Assembly: GCA_037693485.1 (NCBI GenBank)
Contig: CM075351.1
Span: 10,659,001 to 10,723,000 of the forward strand
DNA: 64,000 bases
From: Kitagawia praeruptora
Taxonomy: Eukaryota > Streptophyta > Magnoliopsida > Apiales > Apiaceae
Reading direction: 5' to 3'
Both the position numbers and the translations under genes were made by a program. Below, piece by piece: positions 31,560 to 42,602 of this stretch; position 1 is the stretch's first letter; every line of letters starts with the position of its first letter. Under the pieces are notes generated by a model. The model was not told where the DNA came from. It ran no database searches and saw only the letters and a list, made by a program, of their open reading frames with translations.

Positions 31560-34500
31560 ATGGCTCACCAATTTTCACTTGCCAAAAACAATTTTTATAA
31601 TATTTCTACGGAAATTGGTGATCAACTCCCGCGCTTTAAGTCTTGGATACGATTTCTAAATTTGTATTCCAAAGCTAGCACTGCTTTTACTGCTAAACCT
31701 ACACTAGTGCATGATGCTTTACAGCAATTATGGACTAGTGCGGTTTCTTTTGGGAGCAAATCAACCCCCTTTGGTTTCAGGTTTACCTTAGCGGGTCAGG
31801 AATATGTGGTGACTGAACAAATTGTCAACAAGGTTCTTGGATTTCCTGTTAAAGATGCTTATGATCCAGAACCTACAGCTGCAGATCGCCTCAAATTCTT
31901 TGAAGAAATAGGGTGTTATCCTCCGACTGGCCGGATCACTGGAAACATCCAAAAACAATTTCTTCATGTGGAATGGAATTACTTTTTCGAGGCCATCACA
32001 AGATGTTTTCGGGCACGAGAAAGCGATTACCATCAAATTTCCATTCCCATGCAAAACCTTGGAATTGCCCTAGCAAGAGAGCTGGATATAAATTATGGAC
32101 GAATAGTTCTCTCTGAGATAGTGGCTGTGATGGGATCTCCTGCAAGCAGAGACCTCAACACCACAGATGTTGTCTGCTGGTTTCCTCGGTTCCTACAGAT
32201 GCTAATAAATGGTTTAGTACCGAAGGATGCTCTTGCAGTTAGACGGAGTTTTGCCAGTGGTTCATCATCTGCACCGCTAGGGATGGGCACTAAGTCACTT
32301 TCAACAGTTGAAAATCAGGATAAACATCATGGAAAACCGATGTCTATTCCTGAAACCTTACAAATGTGGCTTACATATGATGAGGGAGTTACTACCTTGA
32401 TGGACTTCTCACAAGCTTCATCACATGCTCAGAATCGGTCTGCTCATGCTGAGGCATTTGAAGCGATTCCTGATGAACAAAGCGGAGACGAACAAGGTAA
32501 TGAATCAGGTAATCTCTCTCGACACTCTACTCATTCCTATGTTTCTGATTCCCAGACCCAAGAGACTGCTAGCCCGCAGGATCTATCCCAGGGTGAGAGC
32601 TATATTTCTAATTCTATATCATCCCAGTCACCGGAATCCAAACAGCCAGCACAAGTAAATGTAGGACATGATGAGGAGAGTGAACCCGAAGAGCAGCCTC
32701 TTATTCGCAAGAAAGCCAAAATTTCCCATGCTGCTACTTCTAAATCTCAGTCAAACCCTAGAGTGTCACACGCAACCACTCCACCTCACGAGAGTGGTTC
32801 ACCCCTTGAACAATCTGCACATAGGGATTTTGATTTTGATGATGATTTTGTACCTCTTAAAGATACTGTTGCTTCAAGAGGACATGAAGCTTTAAAAACT
32901 TCAGCCGTACCTTCACCGGTACGTACTGATGCTACAAAGAGGATCGGTTCTGATGTTGTACAAGAACACTTTGTAGCCTCTCAGCCTGAGATTCCAACTC
33001 AGGAACAAACAGTATTTGATCCCATAACTGCAAATTATATTTCTTATCAAGTTTCTGCAGGTACTTCTTCATATTTTGGATCAATTATTGAAGACATACA
33101 CGAGCGTGAGACAGGGAGTGTGTGTGAGAGGTTAGGGAGAGAGGGACCTTCATTTTTAAGGCCCGAAACCGAGCGCCAAATACCAACAGAACGAGTATTA
33201 GAGCGAGGTCACCTAAACCAAACACCGTCCCTTAATTCTGAAAATCTTGAATCTCGTTTGTCTTCTATGGAAAATCAAATGAAGGAGTTTGGGCAGTCAA
33301 TGGGGCAGTTAGGGATGAATGTTGGAGATAATCAAAGGGCACTTGACGACTACGCAGCACGAATGGCACTTCAAGCTTCAGCTTTTACTGATTTGAAAAA
33401 TCAAGTAAATGACATGGGCCATGCTGCTGGTGTCTTGGGAAACACCCTGAATGACAGGATGGGAGCAATGGAGTTTACAATGGATAATCTGGCTGTGGAA
33501 ATAAGCAGAGTTATGTACGCAATCAGAAGTTTTGTGCCCCCGGAATGTTTCGCGCCGCAACAACCTCCCCCAGATGCTGGTACAGGTGGTGCTAGTGGAG
33601 CAGGACCCTATGGTTCTGGGTTTGAAGATTTTGATACAGCTGGTGGATCTGGAGACCAGGGTGGAGTTCAGGATAACTCACCTAAGGGGGAGAGTATAAA
33701 GGAGACGAGACAGCAGGGAGTTCAAATCGAAGAAATTCAAGAACATGCTGATCTTGTAAAAGAAATGGAAGTTGAGCCGTCCATTGATGAAGAGGCTCTA
33801 AGAAGGAAAAAGGGTAAGGCAATAGCGATTGAGCCAGATGAGCCATTCGTTGATCTGAGTCATCAAGAAAAAGTACAGGAGGTACTTGACTCAGATTCCG
33901 ATATGGAAGACGCACCGTTGAAACATGCTATAAAGAGATCATTGAAGGATCAAGGTGGAGGTGCTGGAATGTCTTCTGGATTGCCTGAAGAAATTACTGT
34001 CGATGAGGAAACCCTTGAAGCTCAACAGTTAGCCTTGGATCAAGCTGAGTTCTTTAAAATGAAGCAAATGCAAGGTCGTGCTGCGTTTCAGGAAAAGAAA
34101 GCGGAGCTACAAGGAAAGCAGTACGATTATGAGCTTGCAAGGCTAGCTGATCCTCAAATTGATCTGGACAATAGAAGGATAGGGAAGAAGTGGGATGACG
34201 CAAGAAAGATTTTGATGGGACCATGTACAAAAGGAGAGCATAACAAGGAAGCAGATGATCTGTTCTACCAACTAAATTTGCAGAATCCAATGGCGGCTGA
34301 CTACATAAATGCTTTAAAGAGATTAATTTCTAAAGTCAGGGTTGGATACAATTCAACGCAAAAGGAGTGGCAGGTTATTTTGTCTTTTACAGAAGGAGTC
34401 CCAATGTCTTTCATGTACGTGGATGATCAATTCATGACGAGAAGATCTGCATCAGAGTTGTTCTTGCTAGCAACAAAAATTCAATACTCTCATTCTGAGA

Positions 34501-35549
34501 ATCTAAGCATACTGTATCGGGATCAGTTAATGCGGCTAGCAGAGGACAAGGGTCCAGAATTCTCAGCATACCCAAATGTTGTCCGGATGGTGGTTGACAG
34601 TAAGTTGAAGAGGGTGAGCCTGGAGGAAAAGGAATTAATGGAACTTTCAGTGGAATCTCTTAAGGCCGTCTGTAGGCAGATGATGGGTAAGGGATTCGCT
34701 TCTGTGCTTAAAGATAATTCAGTGAAGACCATTGAAAGTGTCATACTAAAGAAGAGCAATGAGGTGTGGAAGTGTGATGTCATTGCTCCGAACCCTCTTG
34801 ATAATGTGAAGATTGAACCAGAGCTGATAGAGAGGAATTGGAATATTCTTCAAGCAATGAAGAACGTTGATGAAGCTCTGAATCTTCCTACTGGAGAACT
34901 GGAACAAGGAGAGATAAGGGAGGCAGTTGGTGTTCCAGGAAGAGACAGCGTATACTGGATACATTCTTTTGCTGATAATGCAGCTGATGCCTTAGTATTC
35001 ATAGATGCAGACCAGAAGCAAACACTCTTGCATATGAGTAGAGACTGGCTGAAGCAGACTCAAGATGCTGCATTTCTAGAGAAAGTGTTATATGTGTTCA
35101 AATGGGAAGATGTGGAAGTTAAGTATGTGACAGAAAAGCAGAGACTCGTGAGTTACCTATCTGATGTAGTAGTGGAAATGAAGCGATTGGAGCGAGATGC
35201 GGCTAGTGTCCACAATACTAACCGTGTCATAGGCTATCCCAAAATGATCTACTGTCAGTTTAAATCTGATAAAACTCATAGGAAACCTCGGCTTATCATG
35301 AAGAAATTTGAGGACATTCCAGAGATCAGAACTACTCAGGAGGTGGACAAACTCAGAAGGCTTTTCAAACATCCTTACCCAGAACCCAGGAACCCTCTAG
35401 AGATGGAAGCAGTAAGTTTGTTGAATACTAGGTGGACGCAACTTCATAATCCAGTATATAAGAAACAAAAGCAGCAGGAGGAAAGGCGCAGAAGGCAGAA
35501 AGAAGAAAAAGATCAAGCTGCTGAAGCTAGAAAGAGGAAACGGAATTAG
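31560..35549 (+). CDS. Copia-1 third ORF, 1,329 aa, function unknown
   Basis: Uninterrupted, ATG at 31,560 (MAHQFSLAKNNFYNIS). Residues about 1-240 form a globular domain with FRFTLAGQEYVVTEQIVNKV, LGFPVKDAY and NLGIALARELDINYGRIV. Its pattern, an initial I-x2-I/V-L-G-x-P motif then a helical stretch, resembles the third ORF of the Athila-like elements here (IRKILGQPP). About 260-560 is a Ser/Pro/Glu-rich, probably disordered linker; 563-660 is coiled-coil-like (LESRLSSMENQMKEF); 860-1,290 is a second globular region; the C-terminus is strongly basic (EERRRRQKEEKDQAAEARKR). I see no signal peptide or membrane segment, so the 'envelope-like' label often used for such ORFs is not supported here. 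Confidence 0.85.
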   Translation: MAHQFSLAKNNFYNISTEIGDQLPRFKSWIRFLNLYSKASTAFTAKPTLVHDALQQLWTSAVSFGSKSTPFGFRFTLAGQEYVVTEQIVNKVLGFPVKDAYDPEPTAADRLKFFEEIGCYPPTGRITGNIQKQFLHVEWNYFFEAITRCFRARESDYHQISIPMQNLGIALARELDINYGRIVLSEIVAVMGSPASRDLNTTDVVCWFPRFLQMLINGLVPKDALAVRRSFASGSSSAPLGMGTKSLSTVENQDKHHGKPMSIPETLQMWLTYDEGVTTLMDFSQASSHAQNRSAHAEAFEAIPDEQSGDEQGNESGNLSRHSTHSYVSDSQTQETASPQDLSQGESYISNSISSQSPESKQPAQVNVGHDEESEPEEQPLIRKKAKISHAATSKSQSNPRVSHATTPPHESGSPLEQSAHRDFDFDDDFVPLKDTVASRGHEALKTSAVPSPVRTDATKRIGSDVVQEHFVASQPEIPTQEQTVFDPITANYISYQVSAGTSSYFGSIIEDIHERETGSVCERLGREGPSFLRPETERQIPTERVLERGHLNQTPSLNSENLESRLSSMENQMKEFGQSMGQLGMNVGDNQRALDDYAARMALQASAFTDLKNQVNDMGHAAGVLGNTLNDRMGAMEFTMDNLAVEISRVMYAIRSFVPPECFAPQQPPPDAGTGGASGAGPYGSGFEDFDTAGGSGDQGGVQDNSPKGESIKETRQQGVQIEEIQEHADLVKEMEVEPSIDEEALRRKKGKAIAIEPDEPFVDLSHQEKVQEVLDSDSDMEDAPLKHAIKRSLKDQGGGAGMSSGLPEEITVDEETLEAQQLALDQAEFFKMKQMQGRAAFQEKKAELQGKQYDYELARLADPQIDLDNRRIGKKWDDARKILMGPCTKGEHNKEADDLFYQLNLQNPMAADYINALKRLISKVRVGYNSTQKEWQVILSFTEGVPMSFMYVDDQFMTRRSASELFLLATKIQYSHSENLSILYRDQLMRLAEDKGPEFSAYPNVVRMVVDSKLKRVSLEEKELMELSVESLKAVCRQMMGKGFASVLKDNSVKTIESVILKKSNEVWKCDVIAPNPLDNVKIEPELIERNWNILQAMKNVDEALNLPTGELEQGEIREAVGVPGRDSVYWIHSFADNAADALVFIDADQKQTLLHMSRDWLKQTQDAAFLEKVLYVFKWEDVEVKYVTEKQRLVSYLSDVVVEMKRLERDAASVHNTNRVIGYPKMIYCQFKSDKTHRKPRLIMKKFEDIPEIRTTQEVDKLRRLFKHPYPEPRNPLEMEAVSLLNTRWTQLHNPVYKKQKQQEERRRRQKEEKDQAAEARKRKRN

Positions 35550-35892
35550 GGTTAAAGGTCAGAGTGGTGTGAACTTGAAGTTGGAAAACCTTCATGTCTT
35601 TCGGTTGCTTTAACTCACTTGAGGAAAATTCATCTTAGAATGAATCCAATAAGGTGATATAAGTTTGACTAAAAGATATGAAATAATCCAGGTGATAGGA
35701 ATCATTCAAATGATCTTTAATTCGAGGTTCGAATTCTGTTTCTAGTTTAAGTTCTTTGTATTGTTTTCATGTACTTGTAAATTGTATATTTTTCAAGACT
35801 GTAATGTTAATTATCTTTTCTCGTCTCTTGTTTAGTTGAGTTATCCTTCATTAATTTGAATGTCATTGTTAGACAATCAAATTGGGGGAGAT
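35550..35892 (+). other. Copia-1 3' untranslated segment and polypurine tract
   Basis: About 330 bp of noncoding DNA end with ATTGGGGGAGAT at 35,881-35,892, immediately before the LTR. This is the expected plus-strand primer site. Confidence 0.85.
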
Positions 35893-36945
35893 TGAAAGGC
35901 AGAGTGTATTAACTTGTAACACTATAACTAAAGTAACTCAATTAAACGAAAAGATACTTAACCAGAAGACAATCAAGAACAAGAAGTCACAAGAAATCAA
36001 CACTATATGAAGACAAGGTAATTGATACAATTGAACATGTTAACTATGATCAAGCCAAGAAGAAATCATTGAGAGAAGTTCAAGTCAAAGTTGTTCAGGC
36101 CTCAGTGATTTGAGAATTCGAGAATCAAGATCATAACTATCAGTATCAACAAGACCAATTGATTTCAAGTGAACAAGAAGGAAAGCAAATATTGGAAAGC
36201 CAAGTTACTAAGTGAATATGGTAATTTATTCAAGAAGCAGAAACACTATCAAGACTAGTCACTTATGAACCAGACCAGTGCATCAAGTGTCAGGACATTG
36301 ATAGCAAGTTTATGTCAGTAATAAAGATCCATGTTCAAGAGCTTGTAGAAGAACAAAGAAGATATGAAGATATCACAAGCTCAAGATGTGCATTGAAGTT
36401 TCAAGTTGAAGACCAGAATATTTTCTAAGTAAGAAATGTTCTAGATGGCTAAGTCGAAATTCTCAAGTAGAAGTTCTACTTAGAATTTCGAGATGGCTAA
36501 GTAGAAATTCTCAAGTAGAAGTTCTACTTAGAGTGCAGCTTCAACATGACACATGGCATCTTCTGATTGGCAGATTTCCAAGCTTTCAAGATAAGACAAG
36601 ATTTATGTGGACATCATTGGGCCACGTACATCTTAGTCTTTGAAGACTACAGGTCATAGATTACATGTAGTATAAATAGAAGCACTTGTGTAATGTTTTA
36701 GTCAGTGAGCAATATTGAGAAAAACACAAGAAAAAGAGAGAGAGTATTCACAGAGCTTAGAATCATTCACTTCTCTCTCAACTTCTGTTATACTTTGTAA
36801 TGAATGTTGTAGCAACCTTTTCAAGTTATATATAAAAGAAATATATTCCTTGAATCTGTGTGTTCATTTATTGCATCGTATTTATTGCTACTCATAATCG
36901 AAAAGTTGTATTCACCCCCCCTCTACAACACATTTGGACCTAACA
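35893..36945 (+). repeat. 3' LTR of Copia-1 (1,053 bp)
   Basis: Same length and, as far as I compared, same sequence as 22,256-23,308, including the 48-bp duplication and the homopolymer run of seven C. Followed by the duplicated CTTGT and the tail of the E3 LTR. Confidence 0.93.
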
Positions 36946-36950
36946 CTTGT

Positions 36951-36984
36951 TGACCACGTTCTCTTGCGTGAATAAGTGCGAACA
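36951..36984 (+). repeat. last 34 bp of the E3 5' LTR
   Basis: TGACCACGTTCTCTTGCG through GTGCGAACA, matching the end of the E3 3' LTR at 47,481-47,514. Confidence 0.9.
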
Positions 36985-36990
36985 AGTTTT

Positions 36991-37008
36991 TGGCGCCGCT
37001 GCCGGGGA
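36991..37008 (+). other. primer-binding site (tRNA-Asp type), E3
   Basis: TGGCGCCGCTGCCGGGGA, six bases inside the LTR end, identical to E2. The 118-bp leader to the gag ATG shows nothing else. Confidence 0.88.
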
Positions 37009-37126
37009 CTCGGTTCATTGTTTGTTTAGTTTATGATCTTGTCATCAATTTGGATTAAATTCACTGACTCAGACGTTTTTCTCACTCATTTACTTTGGGG
37101 TTTCTCAGGTACTATCTTGAGCGTGT

Positions 37127-40100
37127 ATGCTTACTCGATCTCAAGCTCGTAAAGAAAATCTGGAAGAAAGGAAGCACGAAGAGGAATTAGTGGAGGAAAG
37201 TGAAGAAGAGTTGGAAGTTACTGGAGAAATGGCAGATAACAAGGCGCTGAAGGATTATTCTCAGCCCAAGATTAATGATATTCAGTCGAGTATTGTGCGG
37301 CCGGCTATTGCTGCAAATAATTTCGAGATCAAGCCGGGCACGATCCAAATGGTCCAGAACTCAGTCCAGTTTGGGGGTTCACCTGTTGAGGATCCCAACA
37401 TGCATATCAGGGACTTCATTGAGATCTGTGACACCTTCAAAACCAACGGAGTTTCTGAGGACGCTATCAAGCTAAGGTTGTTTCCCTTCTCTTTGAGGGA
37501 CAAAGCAAAAAGCTGGTTGCATTCACTTCCAGCAGGTTCCATCACTACATGGGAAGATCTGGCACAAAAGTTCTTGACTAAATTCTTTCCTATGGCAAAG
37601 ACTGCTGCCATGAGGAATGCTCTTACACAATTTAGTCAGCATTCTGGTGAATCACTGTGTGAAGCTTGGGAAAGGTACAAGGAGATGCTCCGTAAATGTC
37701 CCCATCATGGGATGCCAAATTGGATGGTCATCAATAGCTTCTACAATGGGTTAAGTCATTCTCGAGCAATGCTTGATGCAGCATCTGGAGGAGCTCTGTG
37801 GGCCAAAAGCTATGAAGAGGCCTATGACTTGATTGAAATGATGGCTGCAAATGAGTATCAGAATCCGACACAGCGTATTCCATAAGGTAAGGTTGCAGGT
37901 GTACTTGAAATGGATGCCACAACAGCTATAGCAGCTCAGCTACAGGCTCTAACCATGAAAGTGGACTCATTGGCTAAGGTGGGGGTTCAACAAGTCGCCA
38001 TGGTCTGTGAATTGTGTGCGGGGGCTCATGACACTAATCAATGTGCAATTTCTAGTGAGTCGGCACAATTTGTCAGCAATTATCAGAGGCCGTCACAACC
38101 TGCTCCCAATACATATCATCCCAACAATAGGAATCATCCTAACTTCAGTTGGAGCAACAATCAGAATGCTGTGCAACAACCATCTCAGGGTCAGCAGTAT
38201 AGTGCAAGGCAGTTCAACAATTCGGGTTATCAACAACCCTATGCCCAAAGGCCACCATACAATCCACCTGGATTTCATCAACAGCAACCTGGAAGTCATG
38301 TGCAATCTAATGAGAAGTCAGAAATGGAAGAATTGCGAATGATGTACAAGAGTCAAGCAGCATCTCTCAAAACTCTTGAAACTCAAATGGGCCAACTGGC
38401 CAATGCTCTTTTGAACAGACCTCAAGGGCAATTACCTAGTGACACGGAAGCTAATCCGGGTAAAAAGGAGGTCAAGGAACAGATTCATGCTGTTACGTTA
38501 CGTTCTGGAAAGGTTACAGATGATCTGGGAGTCAAAAAGCAGTTTAATGAAGAACTTGAAAATGCTGTGAACAGTGATGTGGACGCGGGCGCGTCTGAGG
38601 GGTCTATCCGGTCTTCTAATTCAGCTCTCCCGGTCATTCAGAAGGCATCAGGTGAGGAAGAAAAGGAGAAGTCAGATGGGAAAACAGGTTCAAAAATTAC
38701 GGAAGCTAGCAAAGAAGTTTATCCGCCTCCGCCATTCCCTAAAAGGCTTCAGAAACAGAAGTTTGATAAGCAATTTGCAAAGTTCTTGGAAGTGTTCAAA
38801 AAGTTGCACATAAATTTACCATTTGCTGAAGCGCTTGAACAAATGCCAAGTTATGCCAAGTTCATGAAGGGCATACTTTCGAGGAAATTGAAGCTCGAGG
38901 AGTTAGAGACCGTCGCTTTGACGGAGGAGTGCAGTGCTGTCTTGCAACAAAAGTTGCCACCCAAGTTGAAGGATCCGGGGAGTTTTACCATACCGTGCAT
39001 CATTGGAAATTTGTCGTTTGACAAGTGTTTGTGTGATTTAGGGGCAAGCATCAACCTCATGCCCTATTCGGTTTTCTTGCAACTTGGTCTTCCGGAGCCT
39101 AAGCCTACCAACATGTCACTCCAGTTAGCTGATCGCTCAGTTACTTACCCTCGAGGAATTGTAGAAGATGTTCTGGTAAAAGTGGACAAACTCATCTTTC
39201 CCGCGGATTTCGTCATACTTGATTTTGAAGAAGACAAGAAAATCCCTATCATTCTTGGGAGACCATTCTTGGCCACGGGGCAAACCTTGATCGACGTGCA
39301 AAAAGGGGAACTTACGATGAGGGTGCATGATCAAAATGTCACCTTCAATGTTTTCAAGGCTATGAAGTTTCCAACTGAAGAAGAGCAATGTTTGAAGATA
39401 GATTTGGTGGAGTCAGCAGTGCAATCTAAAATTGAGCATCTGCTCTTGAATGACACATTGGAAAAAGCACTGATTAGTGATTCTTTATTGGAAGAAGATG
39501 AGATAGATGAGCAACTGCTACTTCTTGATGCTACTCCATGGCAAAGGAAATTCGAGAGACCAGTGGAATCGTTAGGTCTATCTGAATTGAAGGGGTCACA
39601 TCAGCGGTTGAAACCATCCATTGAAGAAGCTCCAACTCTAGAGCTCAAACCACTACCTGATCACTTAAGGTATGCTTCTCTTGGTGAGTCATCTACTTTA
39701 CCTGTGATTATTGCTGCTAACTTGTCAGATTCTGAGGAAGACAAGCTCTTGAGAGTTCTTAGAGAATTCAAATCAGCTATTGGATGGACTATAGCAGACA
39801 TCAAGGGGATAAGTCCAGCTTACTGTCAACATAAAATTCCTTTAGAAGAAGGGAGTAAACCAACAGTGGAAAATCAGAGACGTCTAAATCCAATCATGAA
39901 AGAAGTTGTGAAGAAAGAAATCATCAAATGGCTGGATGCAGGGATCATCTATCCCATTTCTGATAGTTCATGGGTAAGCCCAGTTCAATGTGTGCCGAAG
40001 AAAGGTGGCATGACGGTAATCACCAATGAGAAGAATGAACTTATCTCTACTCGCACAGTCACTGGTTGGAGAATCTGTATGGACTACCGGAAATTGAACA

Positions 40101-42541
40101 AGGCCACTAGGAAGGATCATTTTCCTTTACCCTTTATTGATCAGATGCTGGACAGACTTGCAGGTCAGGAGTACTATTGCCTATTGGATGGATATTCTGG
40201 GTATAATCAAATCTGTATTGCTCCTGAAGATCAGGAGAAGACGACTTTCACATGTCCATTTGGTACATTTGCTTTTCGGCGAGTTTCTTTTGGTTTGTGT
40301 GGTGCACCTGCTACTTTTCAGAGGTGTATGATGGCTATCTTTTCAGACATGATTGGCAAGACCGTAGAAGTTTTCATGGATGACTTTTCTGTAATCGGTC
40401 TCTCTTTCGATGAATGTTTGAATAATCTGGGTGCGGTTCTGAAAAGATGTGTGGAGACTAATCTAGTGCTTAACTGGGAGAAATGCCACTTCATGGTTCA
40501 GAAGGGAACTATTCTTGGGCACAAGGTGTCACGGAGAGGTCTAGAGGTGGACAGGGCAAAAATAGAGATAATTGAAAATCTTCCACCACCTATTTCAGTG
40601 AGAGGGATTCGTAGTTTCCTTGGTCATGCAGGTTTCTACAGGCGTTTTATCAAAGACTTCTCAAAAATCTCCAAACCGTTGTGTAAGCTCTTGGAAAAGG
40701 ATGTTCCTTTTAAATTTGATGAAGAATGTTTGACCGCTTTCGAGACTCTGAAAAAGAAATTGGTTTCAGCACCAGTAATCATTGCTCCCGATTGGAGTGA
40801 ACCTTTCGCTATGATGTGTGATGCTAGCGATTATGCAGTGGGGGCTGTTCTTGGTCAAAAGAAAGACAAAGTGTTTCACGTGATCTATTATGCAAGCAAG
40901 ACTCTTAATGATGCTCAGTTGAACTACACTACTACGGAAAAGGAGCTGTTGGCCATAGTCTATGGTTTTGAAAAATTTCGTTCTTACTTGCTAGGTACAA
41001 AGGTAATGGTGTACACGGATCACGCGGCTATTAGATATCTGCTCTCTAAAAAGGACTCCAAACCTCGTTTAATTCGTTGGGTACTTCTGTTACAAGAATT
41101 TGATGTGGAGATTAAGGACAGGAAAGGGACAGAGAATCAAGTAGCTGACCATCTTTCTCGTCTGGAGGACTTGGGTAAATCTTCTCGAGACAGTACCATC
41201 ATTAATGAATTCTTCCCGGATGAGCAATTGTTTAGGGTGCAAGAAGAGGAGCCATGGTACGCAGACATTGTGAACTTTCTGGTTAGTCAAGTCATTCCAT
41301 CTGAATTTTCTTATGCACAAAGGAAGAAGTTCTTGCATGAAGTTAAATGGTATCGTTGGGACGAACCATATCTGTTTAAACAGGGAGCTGATCAGATTCT
41401 TAGAAGATGTGTGCCGTATAGTGAAACAGAGGCTATTCTGAAGGATTATCACGCCACGACATATGGGGGCCACTATGGAGGTGAAAAGACTGCTACTCGG
41501 ATTCTTCAAGCAGGGTTCTATTGGCCTTCTCTTTTTAAAGATGCTCATCAGTACGTCTTAAGGTGTGATCGTTGTCAGCGTGTTGGTAACATATCGAGGA
41601 GGGATGAGATGCCCCTTAATGTAATGTTGGAAGTGGAAATTTTCGATGTTTGGGGAATTGACTTCATGGGACCCTTTATCTCTTCATGCAACAATCAATA
41701 TATCTTGCTAGCAGTTGATTACGTCTCTAAATGGGTTGAGGTCAAAGCACTTCCGACAAATGATGCCCAAGTCGTGCTTAATTTCCTTCAGAAGAACATT
41801 TTTACCAGATTTGGTACTCCTCGAGTCATTATCAGTGATGAAGGCACTCATTTTTGCAATCGCAAGTTCACTAATCTTATGGCCAGATACAATATCAATC
41901 ATCGGGTAGCTACAGCATATCATCCTCAGACCAATGGCCAAGCTGAAGTGTCTAATCGGGAAATCAAGCGTATTCTAGAAAAGGTGGTGAGTCCTTCAAG
42001 AAAGGATTGGTCTTTGAAACTCGATGAAGCCGTCTGGGCTTATCGAACGGCATATAAAACACCTTTGGGAATGTCACCATATCAGCTTGTCTTCGGGAAA
42101 GCTTGTCATTTGCCGGCGGAATTGGAGCACAAGGCTTATTGGGCTTTGAAAAAGCTAAATTTCGATCTTACAGCCGCGGGTGAGAAGAGAATGGTGCAAC
42201 TTCATGAGATGGACGAGTTTCGCTTGCAAGCTTATGAGAACAATAAACTCTACAAAGAAAAAGTGAAGAGATGGCATGATCGGCGTTTAGTTAACAAGGT
42301 ATTTGTTCCTGGACAACCTGTGTTATTATTTAATTCTCGTCTTCGTCTATTTCCAGGAAAGCTAAAATCGAGATGGTCAGGACCCTTTGTTGTAAAAACC
42401 GTGTTTCCGCATGGAGCGGTTGAGATTTTTGAGAAATCACCTGATCAGTCGTTCAAAGTCAATGGTCAGAGATTGAAACCGTACTTTGGTGAGGTATCGA
42501 ATCGTGGGGCTGAAACCGCGGTTCTTGCAATTATTGAGTAA
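37127..42541 (+). CDS. E3 gag-pol polyprotein with a single in-frame stop
   Basis: ATG at 37,127 ([14 protein letters not shown]); one frame to the TAA at 42,541, 1,804 codons, broken only by TAA at 37,883-37,885. E2 has CAA (Gln) there, so a single C-to-T change made the stop. Capsid about residues 75-250; zinc knuckle [13 protein letters not shown] near 290; protease CDLGAS with D at 637; reverse transcriptase about 880-1,090 with [11 protein letters not shown] and catalytic FMDD at 1,083-1,086; RNase H ([25 protein letters not shown]) about 1,225-1,330; integrase zinc region ([13 protein letters not shown]) and catalytic D1512, D1571 and E1607, spaced DX35E. The FMDDFSV core and the tRNA-Asp primer site place it in Athila. 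Confidence 0.93.
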
Positions 42542-42553
42542 ATCATGGAAGTC

Positions 42554-42602
42554 ACGTCAAGCTATTGACGTAAAAGAAGCGCTTCGTGGGAGGCAACCCA
42601 CG
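42554..42602 (+). promoter_or_regulatory. twin hairpins after the E3 pol stop codon
   Basis: Hairpin 1: ACGTCAA-GCTA-TTGACGT (42,554-42,571), starting 12 nt after the stop codon. Hairpin 2: CGTGGG-AGGCAA-CCCACG (42,585-42,602). Between them lies the palindrome GAAGCGCTTC. E2 and E4 have the same pair with base changes that keep the pairing, which argues for a functional RNA structure. Confidence 0.75.

Larger units (their letters stand above)
22256..36945 (+). mobile_element. Copia-1: intact-looking 14.7-kb Sirevirus-like Ty1/copia element with a third ORF
   Basis: LTRs of 1,053 bp at 22,256-23,308 and 35,893-36,945 appear identical wherever I compared them. The flanking duplication is CTTGT (22,251-22,255 and 36,946-36,950). 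An initiator-Met primer site follows the 5' LTR and a polypurine tract precedes the 3' LTR. Order is gag, pol, a long noncoding motif array, a 1,329-codon ORF. Protease-integrase-RT-RNase H order shows Ty1/copia. The pol C-terminus ending LNTS, two zinc knuckles in gag and an ORF after pol point to the Sirevirus (Maximus/SIRE) lineage. It is the youngest insertion of the nest. Confidence 0.93.
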
